Shown here: positions 15,831-23,837 of the stretch, piece after piece
How positions within the stretch are numbered: position 1 is the stretch's first letter
Layout: every line of letters starts with the position of its first letter
Origin: Sphingomonas glacialis
GTDB taxonomy: Bacteria; Pseudomonadota; Alphaproteobacteria; Sphingomonadales; Sphingomonadaceae
Reading direction: 5' to 3'
Length of the DNA: 33,915 nucleotides
Assembly: GCF_014653575.1 (NCBI RefSeq)
Contig: NZ_BNAQ01000012.1
Span: 1-33,915, forward strand
Translations under genes and position numbers: made by a program
Notes under the pieces: model-generated
What the model was told of the DNA's origin: nothing
The model's database searches: none
What the model saw: only the letters and a program-made list of their open reading frames with translations

Positions 15831-15864
15831 CACTCATCCCCTACATTATTATTAATCAGTTCAG

Positions 15865-15893
15865 ATGGTTATGATCTTGAACCAACCATTATA
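15865..15893 (-). promoter_or_regulatory. Putative promoter and operator for the autotransporter
   Basis: On the minus strand a perfect TATAAT lies at 15893-15888, about 58 bases before the ATG. No good -35 box is spaced with it. Just downstream, ATGGTT and AACCAT (15865-15870 and 15884-15889) form an inverted repeat that could bind a regulator. Both signals are short, so this is tentative. Confidence 0.3.
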
Positions 15894-15930
15894 GTCCTGT
15901 CACTAGCTTTGTTCGGTTTCTAGCGCAATC

Positions 15931-16791
15931 GGGTAGTGCCCCTTGGAGTGGTGTATGAACACCAATCCTAGGTTAGGCCAAGGATGATCAGGCTGCCAGT
16001 GCCGGCAGGCTGATGCGTGGGTTATCGCTCAACGCGCCGATCGTTTCCAGCGTCATGTAACGCCGCGATACCGACCACTCATCGTTCTGCTCAAGCATGA
16101 GCGCGCCGACGAGGCGGATGACCGCGGCGGTGTTGGGGAAGATGCCGATGACATCGGCCCTGCGCTTGATCTCTTTGTTGACGCGCTCCGTCAGGTACGT
16201 GGCGTCGATCCACAGATAAGGCCATTCGCCTTCAATCGGGCGGTTGAGGAAGGCGTTCACCCGCTCGTCGATCTCGATGATCAGCCGGCTGACTTGGCTC
16301 CTCGAGACGCCGGTCCCGCCCATCGCCTTCACCAGGTTGTCGACCGAGCGCGTCGAGATCCCTTGGATGTACGCCTCCTGGATCACCACCACCAAAGCCT
16401 TCTCCGCAGTACGACGCGGCTCCAGGAAGCTCGGGAAGTAACTGCCCTTCCTCAGTTTGGGGATCGCCAGCTCGATCCGCCCGGCACGCGGGTCCCAGTC
16501 GCGCTCGCGGTAGCCATTGCGGTGGTTCAGGCGATCGGCTGAGCGGGTGCCTGCAGGCGCGCCCGTCTTCGCCTCAATCTCCATGTCCATCATGCGCGCT
16601 GCGGCAAACGCCAACGTCTCGCGCACCAGATCCGCATCCGCCTCTTGCTCGACTAGCTCGAGCAGGGCCATCTTGGCATCGGTCATCGTCGTCTTCTCCA
16701 GGTTCGAGTTCGCATCCGAACCCTAACTGAAGATCGGCGATGGCCACCTCATTCGTGGCAGCTTCCTACACCACGCCCCGGGACACTACCC
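15931..16791. mobile_element. Internally deleted IS256-family element
   Basis: The ends are imperfect inverted repeats of 29 bp: 15931-15959 and 16763-16791 match at 24 of 29 positions, both starting GGGTAGTG. Between them is a single shortened transposase gene. The 861-bp element is about 500 bp shorter than a normal IS256 copy. No 8-9 bp target duplication is present: the left flank ends GCGCAATC and the right flank starts GATGTGGG. The right end lies inside DUF6118 coding sequence, so the flanks have probably been rearranged. Confidence 0.8.
15988..16686 (-). pseudogene. IS256 transposase with in-frame internal deletion
   Basis: 232 codons on the minus strand from ATG 16686, against about 400 in intact relatives. 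The N-terminal half is normal (NGYRERDWDPRAGRIELAIP, then EAYIQGISTRSVDNLVKAMG) up to WPYLWIDATYL, which carries the first catalytic Asp. It then jumps to TERVNKEIKRRADVIGIFPN, the third catalytic region with its Glu, and finishes normally (LEQNDEWSVSRRYMTLETIG). About 165 residues, including the second catalytic Asp (SDAHEG region), are lost without breaking the frame. The enzyme should be dead, but the element keeps both ends and could be moved by a related transposase. Confidence 0.85.
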
Positions 16792-17115
16792 GATGTGGGA
16801 AGGCGGTCAGCAGCTGATGCGCGCCGCGTCGCCACAGGCATGTTGCTGTGGACGGTCCTCGCCGGTCCGATCGTGCGAGCCATGCCGGCGAGCTGGCTAT
16901 GGCCGGAATGGATGGCGGCGCGCACGTTGCGCATGCCGATGTGGGAAGGCGGCCAGCACCTGATGCGCGCCGGATCCCCCGAAGCGTTCGCTGGCGTGCT
17001 GTCGGGCAACCGGCTGACGATCGCCAACCGCGATGTACTGGACTTCTGCCGCAAGCAGGCCAGCAAGGTGAAGAAGGCAGTGCGCTGCGCGATCCAGGTA
17101 AAGGCGGAGGACTGA
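16789..17115 (+). pseudogene. DUF6118 gene fragments (second copy, rearranged)
   Basis: Two pieces of DUF6118 are joined. At 16789-16836 the frame reads PMWEGGQQLMRAASPQA, from the C-terminal third of the family. The sequence then jumps back to an earlier part: TGMLLWTVLAGPIVRAMPAS, then WLWPEWMAARTLRMPMWEGG and on to the natural end CRKQASKVKKAVRCAIQVKAED at 17115. The junction sits on the shared bases CAGGCA (about 16835-16840). The N-terminal soluble part is absent, lost at the IS256 end. The second piece alone has the membrane segment and the conserved block but no start codon in context. Its stop lies 1 bp before the next gene. Confidence 0.8.
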
Positions 17116-17116
17116 C

Positions 17117-17455
17117 ATGGCGAACACATCCGAAGGCGACCGTAATGCGGTCCTGGTCCTGATCACCGAGGCGTTGCGCGATGCGGGGCGAACAGCGCCA
17201 CCCCCGGAGGCCGAGCAAGGCGATTGGCTGCGCGGAAACGTCAAATGGAGCGAACCGGACGAGCATGGCTGGGTGGCGCTCATTCCCGTGCAATTCGATG
17301 TGTGGGTGCCGAAAGTGCTGGTCGCTTGGCAGATGGCGCTTCAGTCGGGTGATCTCCTCCAGCCCAATTGGATGAACGACCCACGTTTTTCGCTGAGGCG
17401 CTGGCCGGCGATCGAGGTGGCGGTACGTCGCCTGTACGCCGCACCGGAGGTCTGA
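17117..17455 (+). CDS. DUF6118-associated small protein (complete copy)
   Basis: 112 aa from ATG 17117, which follows the DUF6118 stop by one base; AAGGCGGAGGACTGAC upstream supplies the ribosome binding site. The protein reads MANTSEGDRNAVLVLITEAL, RDAGRTAPPPEAEQGDWLRG, then strands with many aromatic residues (WSEPDEHGWVALIPVQFDVW), and ends RRWPAIEVAVRRLYAAPEV. It has no signal peptide or membrane segment and no motif I recognise. Homologous starts follow DUF6118 at 10053-10145 and at 23451, so the pair is a conserved unit. Close spacing suggests translational coupling. It may be a cytoplasmic partner of the DUF6118 membrane protein. Function unknown. Confidence 0.75.
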   Translation: MANTSEGDRNAVLVLITEALRDAGRTAPPPEAEQGDWLRGNVKWSEPDEHGWVALIPVQFDVWVPKVLVAWQMALQSGDLLQPNWMNDPRFSLRRWPAIEVAVRRLYAAPEV

Positions 17456-17517
17456 GAATATGGTGGTTCTCGATAAAAGCGCGGCTCCTTGATCTGCGTC
17501 ACATCCTCAAAGGCAAG

Positions 17518-19662
17518 CTATTTCGACATTGTAGCAACTGGTCCAGCGCCCGTAAGGACGGTCAGCGATAAAGCGGGCAGGGGGATTGGTGTGTCCCAGC
17601 CTTTTGCTCTCGTCTCCTCAGGCGGCCGATCCAGGCTCGGATGGCCCTCGCGAGCGTTCCAGAGATATTGCTTGGAAGAATATTGCATGATGTGCAGCGG
17701 CCCACCTCGACCAGGTAGGGCGCTCTTGAAAGCAACGCGCGTTGTCACCGCGGTTGAGCTTCGGTTGATGATGAGCAATGACCACTGACCGTCCGACCTC
17801 AGAATGGGATAGGCCGCAATCAAAGCTCGACCACGATCATCATGAAGTGTGGTGGTTGCCCGATAGAGCATGTTCCGGCCAGGGCCAGCCCAATCCGTCT
17901 TCATCATCCGCATGGCGTAGAACGCCGGCATAGCCCAGCGCGCTTGGCCGACATCGTTCATCTCCCACAGCATCATATTGCCCCGGCCCGAGCAATTTTG
18001 ATCTCCGTCGAGCAATTGGTCAGGCGGATAGCCGTAAAGATAGGCAGCGGAGCCGCCACGGCCGAGGAAGTCAGCGATCATGTCTGCGTCGAGCAACGCG
18101 CTTGGCATCTCGACCATCGCGCGCCCGGCGAAGGCCGAGAAGCCGTATTCGGTAATCACCCACGGTATCGATCGCGGGACACCGTCCTTTTTAAGGCGCT
18201 TGAAAAGCGTGTCCATTACCAGGTCCCGTCCGAGCAGTTTCTCAGGGATCGAGCCGCAAAGGTTGTCGAAGGGGAACAGCTCGAACGAGAAGAAGCCTAG
18301 CTGATCGAGCCCATGATGGTCTGTGAGATAGCGGACAAACTGACTTGTCCAGCTCTCGTCAGGGTCGGGGTCGAGCCAGGTATCGGCGATGCCGTCTTGT
18401 AGGCTGGGACCACCGATCGTGATCTTCGGGAAGCTTGCATGCAGATGACGCGCGAATTCGAGATAGAGCGCGCTATAATCGGGTGCCGAAATCATCTGGC
18501 CATCGGGTTCTTCGCCAAGCTCGACACGGTCGAAGGGGATATGATGGTTTTGCAGATAGTGTAGCTCGGCCAGAGCATTGTCCGGTGTGTCGTAGGCAAG
18601 GCCAGCCGGAACCATGATCGGCGTCCTTTGTATTATTTCCGCTTTTATTAAGGCTTCAAAAGATGGCTGCTCGGTCTCTGCGTCGCGATCGATAGCGCGG
18701 TGCCACGGGTCGGTCGAGGAAACGTGCAGGATTGTCTGGTGTGTGCGGTCCGTCCCATGGCGGATGACGTCGAGAATGCTGCCGCCCGCGTTCATTGTCC
18801 CGAGATAGATTTCACCAATCGCGAAGCCCAAGCGATCGCGAATGTCGCTTCCTGCAGCATCGCTGATGCCAGACGATTGCTGCAGAAGGACGCGGACGAA
18901 TTTGGTCGAGATTGCCGCCTGCGCGAGATTAAGCGTGACCGTGCCGCCGCGCCCATTGCTGACCACGCCTTGTGGGAAATCGTGCCATCGCCCCTCATAC
19001 TCATCGGCACCGACCCAATATTGAACCGCGTAGCGGCGCGCGAAAGGCTGCTTCCAGGCAATCGTGATCGCATCGATCGGCATGTGCTTTGGAAGCTCCA
19101 CCACGACCCACTGCGGTCGCCCGGGTGTCTCCTTCGAGAAGTGCTGGTCGAGATATGGGTTACTCTTCCAGAACGTCGAGGAATCCCCGTCATCAAGGCG
19201 CGAATAGCCGTCGTCATTGGCCTGGTCGATCGTATTTCCGCGGCGCGCCAGCTTGTACCCGAAGGTCACCAATCCCTTGGTGTTGGCACTCGCATCCCCT
19301 GTCCAGTAGCCTTCGTTGTGTGCAGGGTCACTCCATTGACCTTCGGACGACCAATGCCACGCCTCGTTCGCAAGCTCGGTACGCAGCCGGTAGGCAAGGC
19401 GTGGAAAGCGCGACTTCCGCATCGCTGCGAGATTAACGTTGCGGAACACTGCGGCTGCCTCGTCCTTGGCGCCCCCATCGATCGACGCACCGAGTGCCTC
19501 GTCGGCGTCGAACACAGCCAGTGGCTGGGCATTGGCGCCTTCAACCGTGATACGGTTGCGCGCAGCATGAGGCGCGGCGGCGATCGGTGGGGCGATGCTA
19601 AGTGATAGAACGAGGGCAGGGGTGAGCAGAATTATTGCCGCGCGCGACAGAAACGAAATCAT
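17518..19662 (-). CDS. Secreted glycoside-hydrolase-like protein with discoidin-type domain
   Basis: 714 aa on the minus strand from ATG 19662, preceded by AGGGAGCGG. Residues 1-30 are a signal peptide. Residues 150-290 resemble an F5/8 type C (discoidin, carbohydrate-binding) domain: DDGDSSTFWKSNPYLDQHF, then PQWVVVELPKHMPIDAITIA and KFVRVLLQQSSG. Residues 330-650 look like a (beta/alpha)8 clan GH-A glycosidase. GEEPDG (Glu385) is in the position of the acid/base NEP motif, and WVITEYGFSA (Glu505) is the likely nucleophile. A beta-sandwich tail follows (GQWSLLIINRSSTAVTTRVA). It is probably periplasmic or secreted and acts on a plant or bacterial polysaccharide; the substrate is unknown. It stands alone between mobile-element debris on both sides. 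Confidence 0.8.
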   Translation of the reverse strand: MISFLSRAAIILLTPALVLSLSIAPPIAAAPHAARNRITVEGANAQPLAVFDADEALGASIDGGAKDEAAAVFRNVNLAAMRKSRFPRLAYRLRTELANEAWHWSSEGQWSDPAHNEGYWTGDASANTKGLVTFGYKLARRGNTIDQANDDGYSRLDDGDSSTFWKSNPYLDQHFSKETPGRPQWVVVELPKHMPIDAITIAWKQPFARRYAVQYWVGADEYEGRWHDFPQGVVSNGRGGTVTLNLAQAAISTKFVRVLLQQSSGISDAAGSDIRDRLGFAIGEIYLGTMNAGGSILDVIRHGTDRTHQTILHVSSTDPWHRAIDRDAETEQPSFEALIKAEIIQRTPIMVPAGLAYDTPDNALAELHYLQNHHIPFDRVELGEEPDGQMISAPDYSALYLEFARHLHASFPKITIGGPSLQDGIADTWLDPDPDESWTSQFVRYLTDHHGLDQLGFFSFELFPFDNLCGSIPEKLLGRDLVMDTLFKRLKKDGVPRSIPWVITEYGFSAFAGRAMVEMPSALLDADMIADFLGRGGSAAYLYGYPPDQLLDGDQNCSGRGNMMLWEMNDVGQARWAMPAFYAMRMMKTDWAGPGRNMLYRATTTLHDDRGRALIAAYPILRSDGQWSLLIINRSSTAVTTRVAFKSALPGRGGPLHIMQYSSKQYLWNAREGHPSLDRPPEETRAKGWDTPIPLPALSLTVLTGAGPVATMSK

Positions 19663-19884
19663 CTCCGCTCCCTAAGGGCCCCGGCTGTGATGCAGAAGCG
19701 CTAATTGGGAGTGGTGCAGACTATCGCAGGCGCGCTCGGACCACGCGTCCAGTGCCAGGGCGCCTATGGGTTAGCGGCGCGTGACGAGGCTGTGGTTCGA
19801 TGTGTGGCGGCGCTGTTGGCACGCGTGGTGCGAAGGTCGAATGGGAGCTGGAATCCTACCTAGCGGCGGACCAACGGCGGGCGC

Positions 19885-19965
19885 TTTGGCATTTCGGTCG
19901 TGCTGCGCTGGCAACAGCGCATGTTGCTGTGGATGATTGTCAATCCGATCGTACCCCTCCGGTGT
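19885..19965 (+). pseudogene. DUF6118 gene scrap (third copy)
   Basis: The plus strand reads LRWQQRMLLWMIVNPIVPL. At DNA level GCATGTTGCTGTGGA (19919-19933) and CCGATCGT (19945-19952) are identical to 16838-16852 and 16867-16874 of the second copy, with a 3-base (in-frame) difference in spacing. The match is lost on the right, where the IS4 element begins. Only the membrane-segment region survives. Confidence 0.55.
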
Positions 19966-19974
19966 GGCTTGCAA

Positions 19975-21408
19975 TTACCCACAAGTGGCGAGTTCCGCGC
20001 CGATCTGGATATCGACCAGGCGTCGTAGGCCGCGCCAGACGACGGTGTTTCCAAGGCGGTGGGTCGGACGTCCTCGCGAGATAACCACCAAGGCGAGACA
20101 ATTTGGTGAGATAGAGCTGGAGGGTGCCCGGCTTTGCTCGGCGGTTCCCGCTATCGGAAACGAGGCGGTCGAGGATTGTAATTTCCGTCGCTGTAAATGC
20201 GATCGCGGGGTCGGCGTCGGGGGCAGCACGTGCCATCATGGTCATCCACATCACGCGCCAGCTGACGATACAAAACAGCGCGACAAGGTTGGCTAAGCGA
20301 TCGGCGGTGCGGAGCTTGGCATCCTCAGCACGACATCCTGATTTCAGAACCTTATGGAAGACTTCGATCTTCCAGCGCGTAGAATACCAACGTATTTTTT
20401 CGATCGCCCCTTCGAGGTCCGCAACTTCCAGGTCGGTGACGAGCTTCCAGAGGATCGGCTTGCGGCCCAATGGGGCACCGACCTCCGACGCATGGATCAC
20501 CGTCAGATCGAGCGCTGGGTAGCGTTTTTGCTTCCCGATCGGCGGGCAGACGCGGATTCGTTTGAACCGGATATCAAGGGTCACACGTTCGACTGTGTCA
20601 TTATCGACCCTCACCTCGATGCTATGCATGCCCGCGCTTGGAGCCTCGTGCATTTCGGTTTTCACGGTGTGATCGCCGTTGCCAGCGAGCCTGTCGACAA
20701 CGGTGCGGACGACGAAGTGGGTACCGAGATCTTTGGCGAGGCAGTAGAGTTCGTAAATGTCGCTCTCTCGATCGCCGACGTGGACACACCGATCCGGCTG
20801 CCCAGCAGAGCGACCGACTGGCGGAGATTATCGAGCCAACGAACGCTCTCCTTTGCTTCGATCGGAACCCGCGTCGGGTTTATCCTCCGCTTGAGCTGGG
20901 CAGTGCCCTTGAACTTATCGCGGTTCCAGAACTTGACCGCGGCCAGGCCGAGGGGAAGCCCCTCCTCGGTGACAACGAGACTGGAATGCATAAGTATTCC
21001 GCAAACCGCATGGTGTCGGAGCCGGCCACTCTTGTCGCGACCACTGTTCACGCTTTTGGTGAAGCCGACGTCGTGCGGGTTCCGGCGCTGATAGGTGAAC
21101 TCTGTCGTATCCTGCAGCACCAAGATCGGTCCGTCAGACGCGACATATCGCGCCCTCGTCGCCTTGAGATGGCCTGCAAGGATGTCCCCTTCCTCGACCT
21201 TTGGGTTGGAAAAGAACCGATACGCGGCCTTGGTGCTTGCCCAGTCCTGACAGGCCAAAGGAATTGTTCCTCCCATCCTGTCGCTCAAGCAGCGAAGCAA
21301 ATCGCCAAACCGGCGCCCGAGACGGGCATCTCTGAAAGCGGTCTCATCGACCTCGCTGCGCGACCAGTGGTCGCCCAGAAGCAGCTGGCTTTCGCTTTCG
21401 GCCTGCAT
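19975..21408 (-). pseudogene. IS4-family transposase, frameshifted twice
   Basis: On the minus strand, from ATG 21408, the first frame gives SEVDETAFRDARLGRRFGDL, AKAAYRFF-like TKAAYRFFSNPKVEEG, LVLQDTTEFTYQRR and AKESVRWLDNLRQSVALLG. At about 20800-20815 the frame shifts; the next one continues PDRCVHVGDRESDIYELYCL and then YSTRWKIEVFHKVLKSGCRA, the YREK-like catalytic end of IS4 enzymes. Near 20060 a second shift occurs, after which VVWRGLRRLVDIQIGAELAT completes the protein at 19975. All parts of a roughly 475-residue transposase are present but in three frames, so no active enzyme is made. The element sits in the DUF6118 scrap at 19885-19965. Confidence 0.85.
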
Positions 21409-21710
21409 CGCGCACCTCACGAACACAATCACGGTGCTCGTGAATGAATCACAACTGATTCATCCGATTCAACAATTTTCTTTCGGAGGCACGCAAGCGA
21501 TTCAAATACTTATGGGTAATCGCAAGCCTCACCGGATGCTTACATCCGATCGCGCCCGCCGTGCGGCGAAGCTGGTTATACTAGCGGCGCGCACGTTGCT
21601 CACGCCGACGTTCGAAGCCGGTCAGCTGCCAGAGGCGGCCTTTTACAATTCGCCTGTTATCAAATCTCGTTGCCAAGCGCGCCGCAAGCGAGTTCAGTTT
21701 CAGAAACGAG

Positions 21711-21869
21711 CGAGGCTGTTGACAAAGTCGGCGTCGAATTAAATCGAGACACTATCATGCGCAGTTGGCTTCGCACGCAGAAGATCGCGTCAGTCGATAG
21801 TAGCCGCTTATTCCAAAACTACACTCGTGCGCAACAAACTGCGCCAGCCCGACTTTTTCAACAGTCTCG
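21711..21869. mobile_element. 159-bp MITE-like element
   Basis: CGAGGCTGTTGACAAAGTCG at 21711-21730 and the reverse complement of the stretch ending at 21869 (CGAGACTGTTGAAAAAGTCG) are near-perfect terminal inverted repeats, differing at 2 of 20 positions. The ends look like those of IS5/IS1182-type elements. The inside is too short for a transposase. No clear target duplication is seen. The right end is 9 bp from the stop codon of the NRAMP gene. Confidence 0.55.
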
Positions 21870-21877
21870 AGCGAGTA

Positions 21878-23182
21878 TCACTTACCCATCGTAGCAAACA
21901 TGCCGATGGCCGCCAAAGTCATCGTTGCCGTGGCCACCCACCCTACGATCGACAGTACGCGGGGCAGGCGAAAGATACCCATCGCTTTCGGGTTGCGCGC
22001 AAGGAGCATCATCATGACCATCACTGGGACAGCAACGACGCCGTTAACGACCGCGCTCCAAAACAGCGCCTTGATTGGGTCGATCGGTGTGAAGTTTAAA
22101 GCAGCGCCCACCAGCGTAGCGGCGGCGATCGTTACGTAGAATCCCTTAGCACGCCCCGGCTTGCGGGTAAGGCCGACATGCCACCCAAAAACCTCGCCGA
22201 GTGCGTATGCCGATGATCCGGCGAGAACCGGCAGGGCGAGCAACCCTGTCCCGATGATACCGAGTGCGAAGATCAGGAAGGCGAAGCGCCCGGCGATCGG
22301 TTTGAGTGCCTGGGCCGCCTGTGCGGAGGTTTGGATGTCGGTTACGCCGTGCGCGTGCAGCGTTGCGGCGGTTGTTAAGATAATGAACAACGCGACAACG
22401 TTGGAAAACCCCATGCCGATGATTGTGTCCCACCGGATGCGGCGCAACTCCTGGGTCGCTTGGTCCGGCGCGCGGATCAGCGGTTTGGCGCCAGCCCGTT
22501 CCTGAACATCTTCTACCTCTTCCTCAGCCTGCCAAAAGAACAGGTAGGGACTGATCGTTGTACCGAGGATCGCGACGACAACGGTTAGATATGCGGCGTT
22601 GAATGCGATATCCGGGATAATGAGCGCGTGCGCTACGGTTCCCCATGGCAATTTAACGATCAACGCTACGCCAACATAGGCAAACAGCGACACGGTCAGC
22701 CATTTCAGAACCGAGACGTAGCGAGAATATCGCACAAATATCTCGAGGAGGGCGGACGCTACGGCGAAGAGGGCGACATAAAACAGTTGGGGACCGCCGA
22801 TCAGCAGCTGCAACGCGGCCGCCATTGCGCCGAGGTCCGCACCAAGGTTGATCGTGTTGGCGACAACCAGAAGCGCTACGATCCCGTGCAGTAACGATGC
22901 GGGATAATGGAGCTTGAGATTGCCAGCGATTCCGCGTCCGGTAATCCGGCCGATCCGCGCGCTGATCTCCTGGATCGCGCACATAAGTGGCCAGCTGAAC
23001 AGCATGATCCAACCGAGATCGTATCCGAACTGCGCTCCTGCCTGCGAATAGGTCGCAATTCCGCTCGGATCGTCGTCCGACGCTCCGGTGATCAGCCCGG
23101 GACCGAGCACCTCGCGCAACTTAGGGCGCTGGGGCTGCTTCACCGCGTCCGGAGAGTCGGGAGCAGCTGCCAGATCGGTCAT
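21878..23182 (-). CDS. NRAMP-related divalent-metal transporter
   Basis: 434 aa from ATG 23182 on the minus strand; the frame is open to GTG 23230, but the shorter start fits the family better. It has about eleven hydrophobic segments and the NRAMP opening LGPGLITGASDDDPSGIATY. The metal-binding motif of transmembrane helix 1 in canonical Mn/Fe transporters is DPGN; here it reads DDDPSG (36-41). The helix-6 MPH motif is replaced by TISPYLFFW (209-217). These changes place it among the NRAMP-related branches whose ion preference differs from Mn/Fe and may include Mg, or be unknown. It has a long leader with a strong stem at 23304-23351. A MITE-like element abuts its 3' end. Confidence 0.88.
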   Translation of the reverse strand: MTDLAAAPDSPDAVKQPQRPKLREVLGPGLITGASDDDPSGIATYSQAGAQFGYDLGWIMLFSWPLMCAIQEISARIGRITGRGIAGNLKLHYPASLLHGIVALLVVANTINLGADLGAMAAALQLLIGGPQLFYVALFAVASALLEIFVRYSRYVSVLKWLTVSLFAYVGVALIVKLPWGTVAHALIIPDIAFNAAYLTVVVAILGTTISPYLFFWQAEEEVEDVQERAGAKPLIRAPDQATQELRRIRWDTIIGMGFSNVVALFIILTTAATLHAHGVTDIQTSAQAAQALKPIAGRFAFLIFALGIIGTGLLALPVLAGSSAYALGEVFGWHVGLTRKPGRAKGFYVTIAAATLVGAALNFTPIDPIKALFWSAVVNGVVAVPVMVMMMLLARNPKAMGIFRLPRVLSIVGWVATATMTLAAIGMFATMGK

Positions 23183-23303
23183 TTCGAAAGTCGCCTTGGT
23201 ACAGCCAAAAGCCGGTTGCCGAATGCGCACTCCCGTCGCGCGCGTACTTCATAGCGAATTTGATCGAGAAACCACGTCGATTTTGATCGATCATTCGGCA
23301 CGC

Positions 23304-23351
23304 TCGCCTCCTCTCTCGACTTGGGCCGAGGGTCGCGGTCTCAGGAGGCGA
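23304..23351 (-). promoter_or_regulatory. Structured leader candidate upstream of the NRAMP gene
   Basis: TCGCCTCCT (23304-23312) and AGGAGGCGA (23343-23351) form a perfect 9-bp stem. Inside it CTCG (23315-23318) can pair with CGAG (23327-23330). On the minus strand this folds 120-170 nt upstream of the NRAMP start, where metal-sensing leaders occur. I could not match it to the Mn (yybP-ykoY) or Mg riboswitch consensus. Confidence 0.3.
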
Positions 23352-23389
23352 CACGGGACGCGACCGCCTGATTCGCATCGTCACGGTGC

Positions 23390-23600
23390 TGAAAACGGTC
23401 AGCCGGGCAGTTCGCGCCGACGATATCGGCGCGGACATCAGCGATAAAGATTGAGGACTGACGTCGCGAACATAACGAAAGCCGATCGCGATGCGATCCT
23501 GGCCCCAGTCATTGAGCGTTACGCATACGGGCCAACAACGACGCCCCCAAAGAACAAGCAAGGCTACTGGCAGTGTGGGGAAGTTTTGCACCGCCGCACC
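23390..23600 (+). pseudogene. DUF6118-associated small gene, decayed (third copy)
   Basis: From about 23451 the plus strand reads DVANITKADRDAILAPVIER, then TTTPPKNKQGYWQCGEVLH. This lines up with the intact protein at 17117 (MANTSEGDRNAVLVLITEAL, APPPEAEQGDWLRGNVKW). The preceding DNA TGAGGACTGACGTCGCGAAC matches GGAGGACTGACATGGCGAAC of the intact copy, with the start codon ATG changed to GTC. The similarity fades after about 23600. The bases before it (about 23390-23450, SRAVRAD...) could be the last codons of another DUF6118, which I rate as weaker. Confidence 0.6.
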
Positions 23601-23794
23601 TTATTATTGCCGACGGCATGCCGAGCGAAGCAATGCGCCCGATCCTGCTCGCAGGTTTCGGAGGGACGTGTGCCTCATTGCGAAATTTCTGCAAACATCA
23701 CCGCCCAGCAACGTTGGTGTAGAACATCGACGAACGTCAATTTGACGGATTAGTCGTTTTATCGCACCGTGAGCAAGTCGCCAACAACCTTCCC

Positions 23795-23815
23795 GCTGAC
23801 ATCAGTGCTGTCAGC
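23795..23815. other. 21-bp palindrome downstream of the AsmA gene
   Basis: GCTGACA and TGTCAGC form a perfect 7-bp inverted repeat with a 7-base loop. It lies 23 bases beyond the AsmA stop codon. No T-run follows on either strand, so it is a weak terminator at best and could be a protein-binding site. Confidence 0.3.
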
Positions 23816-23837
23816 CTGCGCTCTAACTATTATATTT

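Noticed and set aside
18700..19605. 301-codon plus-strand frame opposite the glycosidase gene
   Set aside because: No domain or start site; the minus-strand frame has a signal peptide and two recognisable domains.
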